Shown here piece after piece: positions 22,341 to 22,865 of a stretch of 22,865 bases of DNA (positions are counted from its first letter, which is position 1; each line of letters begins with the position of its first letter). The DNA lies in assembly GCA_035651635.1 (NCBI GenBank), contig DASRFK010000326.1, positions 1 to 22,865 of the forward strand. Direction: 5' to 3'. The translations under genes were made by a program, and so were the position numbers. Below the pieces are notes generated by a model. The model saw only the letters and a list, made by a program, of their open reading frames with translations. It made no database searches and was not told where the DNA came from. This DNA comes from JANXQE01 sp035651635 (GTDB taxonomy: Bacteria > Verrucomicrobiota > Verrucomicrobiia > Limisphaerales > UBA8199).

Positions 22341-22645
22341 GTGACTACGACGTGTCCACCATGGAACCCACGCGGGTCCTACCGCCAATACTCAGGCAAC
22401 GGCCTTTTCGCCTCCTTCAATGTCGATGTCAGCGGATTAGCCTCAGGTCACACCTTGTGTGGTTCGACCTTGTGGAATATCGGCAAAACGGCAATTACGT
22501 TGACAAAGCGCCGTTTTCTGACGCGGCATTTACGGGCGGATCCGTGCCGGACATTGGTTTAACAGTTCTCTTGGGTGGACTCCCTTTTGCAAATTTCCAA
22601 AAATTGCCTGCACTGGCCTTCAGTCACATAGTGAGGCGGCATTGA
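22341..22645 (+). pseudogene. Remnant of a VPD-CTERM-like secreted protein
   Basis: In one frame the DNA encodes FASFNVDVSGLASGHTL; two bases later, in another, WFDLVEYRQNGNYVDKAPFS followed by VPDIGLTVLLGGL. Joined, this reads like the C-terminus of the Verrucomicrobia sorting-signal proteins: a 'VDVSGL..G..L.FDLY...FAPFSHDA' segment and a VPD-x-G-x-T-x-x-L-L-G-L anchor. The break coincides with TGTG at about 22458-22461, consistent with a 2-base insertion. No 5' part of the gene is recognisable and the tail lacks the normal basic end, so it is a degraded fragment. Such proteins are normally processed by an exosortase. Confidence 0.55.
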
Positions 22646-22785
22646 TCGCGAGTGCCATGATCGAGCTCTTGAGGATACGATGACAACGTGGGACAACTAC
22701 GGATTGGGAGTCGGGCATCATCGAGCCCAAAGAGCGGCACAATTTTAATGCATTTTAGCGCTCCTGACTTATCTTGCGCGCCTGA

Positions 22786-22865
22786 ATGAAAGGCATCATC
22801 CTTGCCGGCGGCGCCGGTTCGAGGCTGTACCCACTGACGTTGGTGGCCAGCAAACAGCTCCAGCC
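22786..22865 (+). CDS. rfbA: Glucose-1-phosphate thymidylyltransferase, N-terminus (runs off right edge)
   Basis: From ATG 22786 the frame encodes MKGIILAGGAGSRLYPLTLV then ASKQLQP before the window ends. This is the nucleotide-binding signature G-G-x-G-S/T-R-L-x-P-x-T with the following S-K-Q-L-x-P of sugar-phosphate nucleotidylyltransferases of the RmlA/RfbA type, which make dTDP-glucose, the first step of dTDP-rhamnose synthesis for surface polysaccharide. The 27 residues visible cannot exclude a related nucleotidyltransferase, but S-K-Q-L-x-P favours RfbA. An rfbBCD cluster may continue to the right. Confidence 0.85.
   Translation, partial: MKGIILAGGAGSRLYPLTLVASKQLQ

Overview
The window looks like chromosome of a soil- or sediment-type Verrucomicrobium (Pedosphaera/Limisphaerales-like). 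Reasons: very large secreted Ig/RCC1/C-type-lectin proteins ending in a 'LQSTTNL...FFRL' tail, a pseudopilin-like small protein with an 'NACINNLR.IDGA' signature, a VPD-type C-terminal sorting tail in a broken gene, and secreted polysaccharide hydrolases. The assignment is inference; no rRNA or marker gene is present.

Left third (1-8201): a sedentary chromosomal integron. A degraded integron integrase gene (intI, + strand, 6995-8201) reads away from an array of gene cassettes lying leftward of it on the minus strand. Between them are a candidate array promoter Pc (TTGAAA-N18-TATAAT, minus strand) and an attI-side junction at 6788-6794. Thirteen attC sites (one eroded) delimit fourteen cassettes, the last cut by the window edge. 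They fall into five sequence families arranged E-B-A-C-D-C-B-D-A-B-C'-A-D from intI outward. For cassettes 1-10 the 7-bp core at the cassette's 5' end is the exact complement of the R'' core of its own attC, which fixes the boundaries. Cassette 1 carries a ParE/RelE-type toxin-antitoxin pair. The others carry an Xre-like regulator, an integron-typical small protein, a possible WapI-like immunity protein, and many short membrane, lipobox-free secreted or membrane-anchored proteins of unknown function.

intI has all catalytic residues and the IntI-specific insert, but its frame is broken twice. Each break coincides with an extra 8 bp of tandem repeat: (GTTC)4 at 7237-7252 and a duplicated ACCGTCTG at 7570-7585. 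Removing 8 bp at each place restores one 319-codon frame.

Middle (8056-10499): two minus-strand secreted glycoside hydrolases, GH28-like and GH5-like, probably one operon. 10911-16910 is a 1999-residue secreted mosaic protein whose He_PIG/C-type-lectin/Ig/RCC1 module is duplicated in tandem. Right third (17472-22865): a secreted protein with a possible TIM-barrel fold, a DUF433/DUF5615-type toxin-antitoxin pair with a shortened toxin, a secreted alpha/beta-hydrolase, a frameshifted VPD-CTERM-like pseudogene, and the start of a glucose-1-phosphate thymidylyltransferase gene (rfbA).
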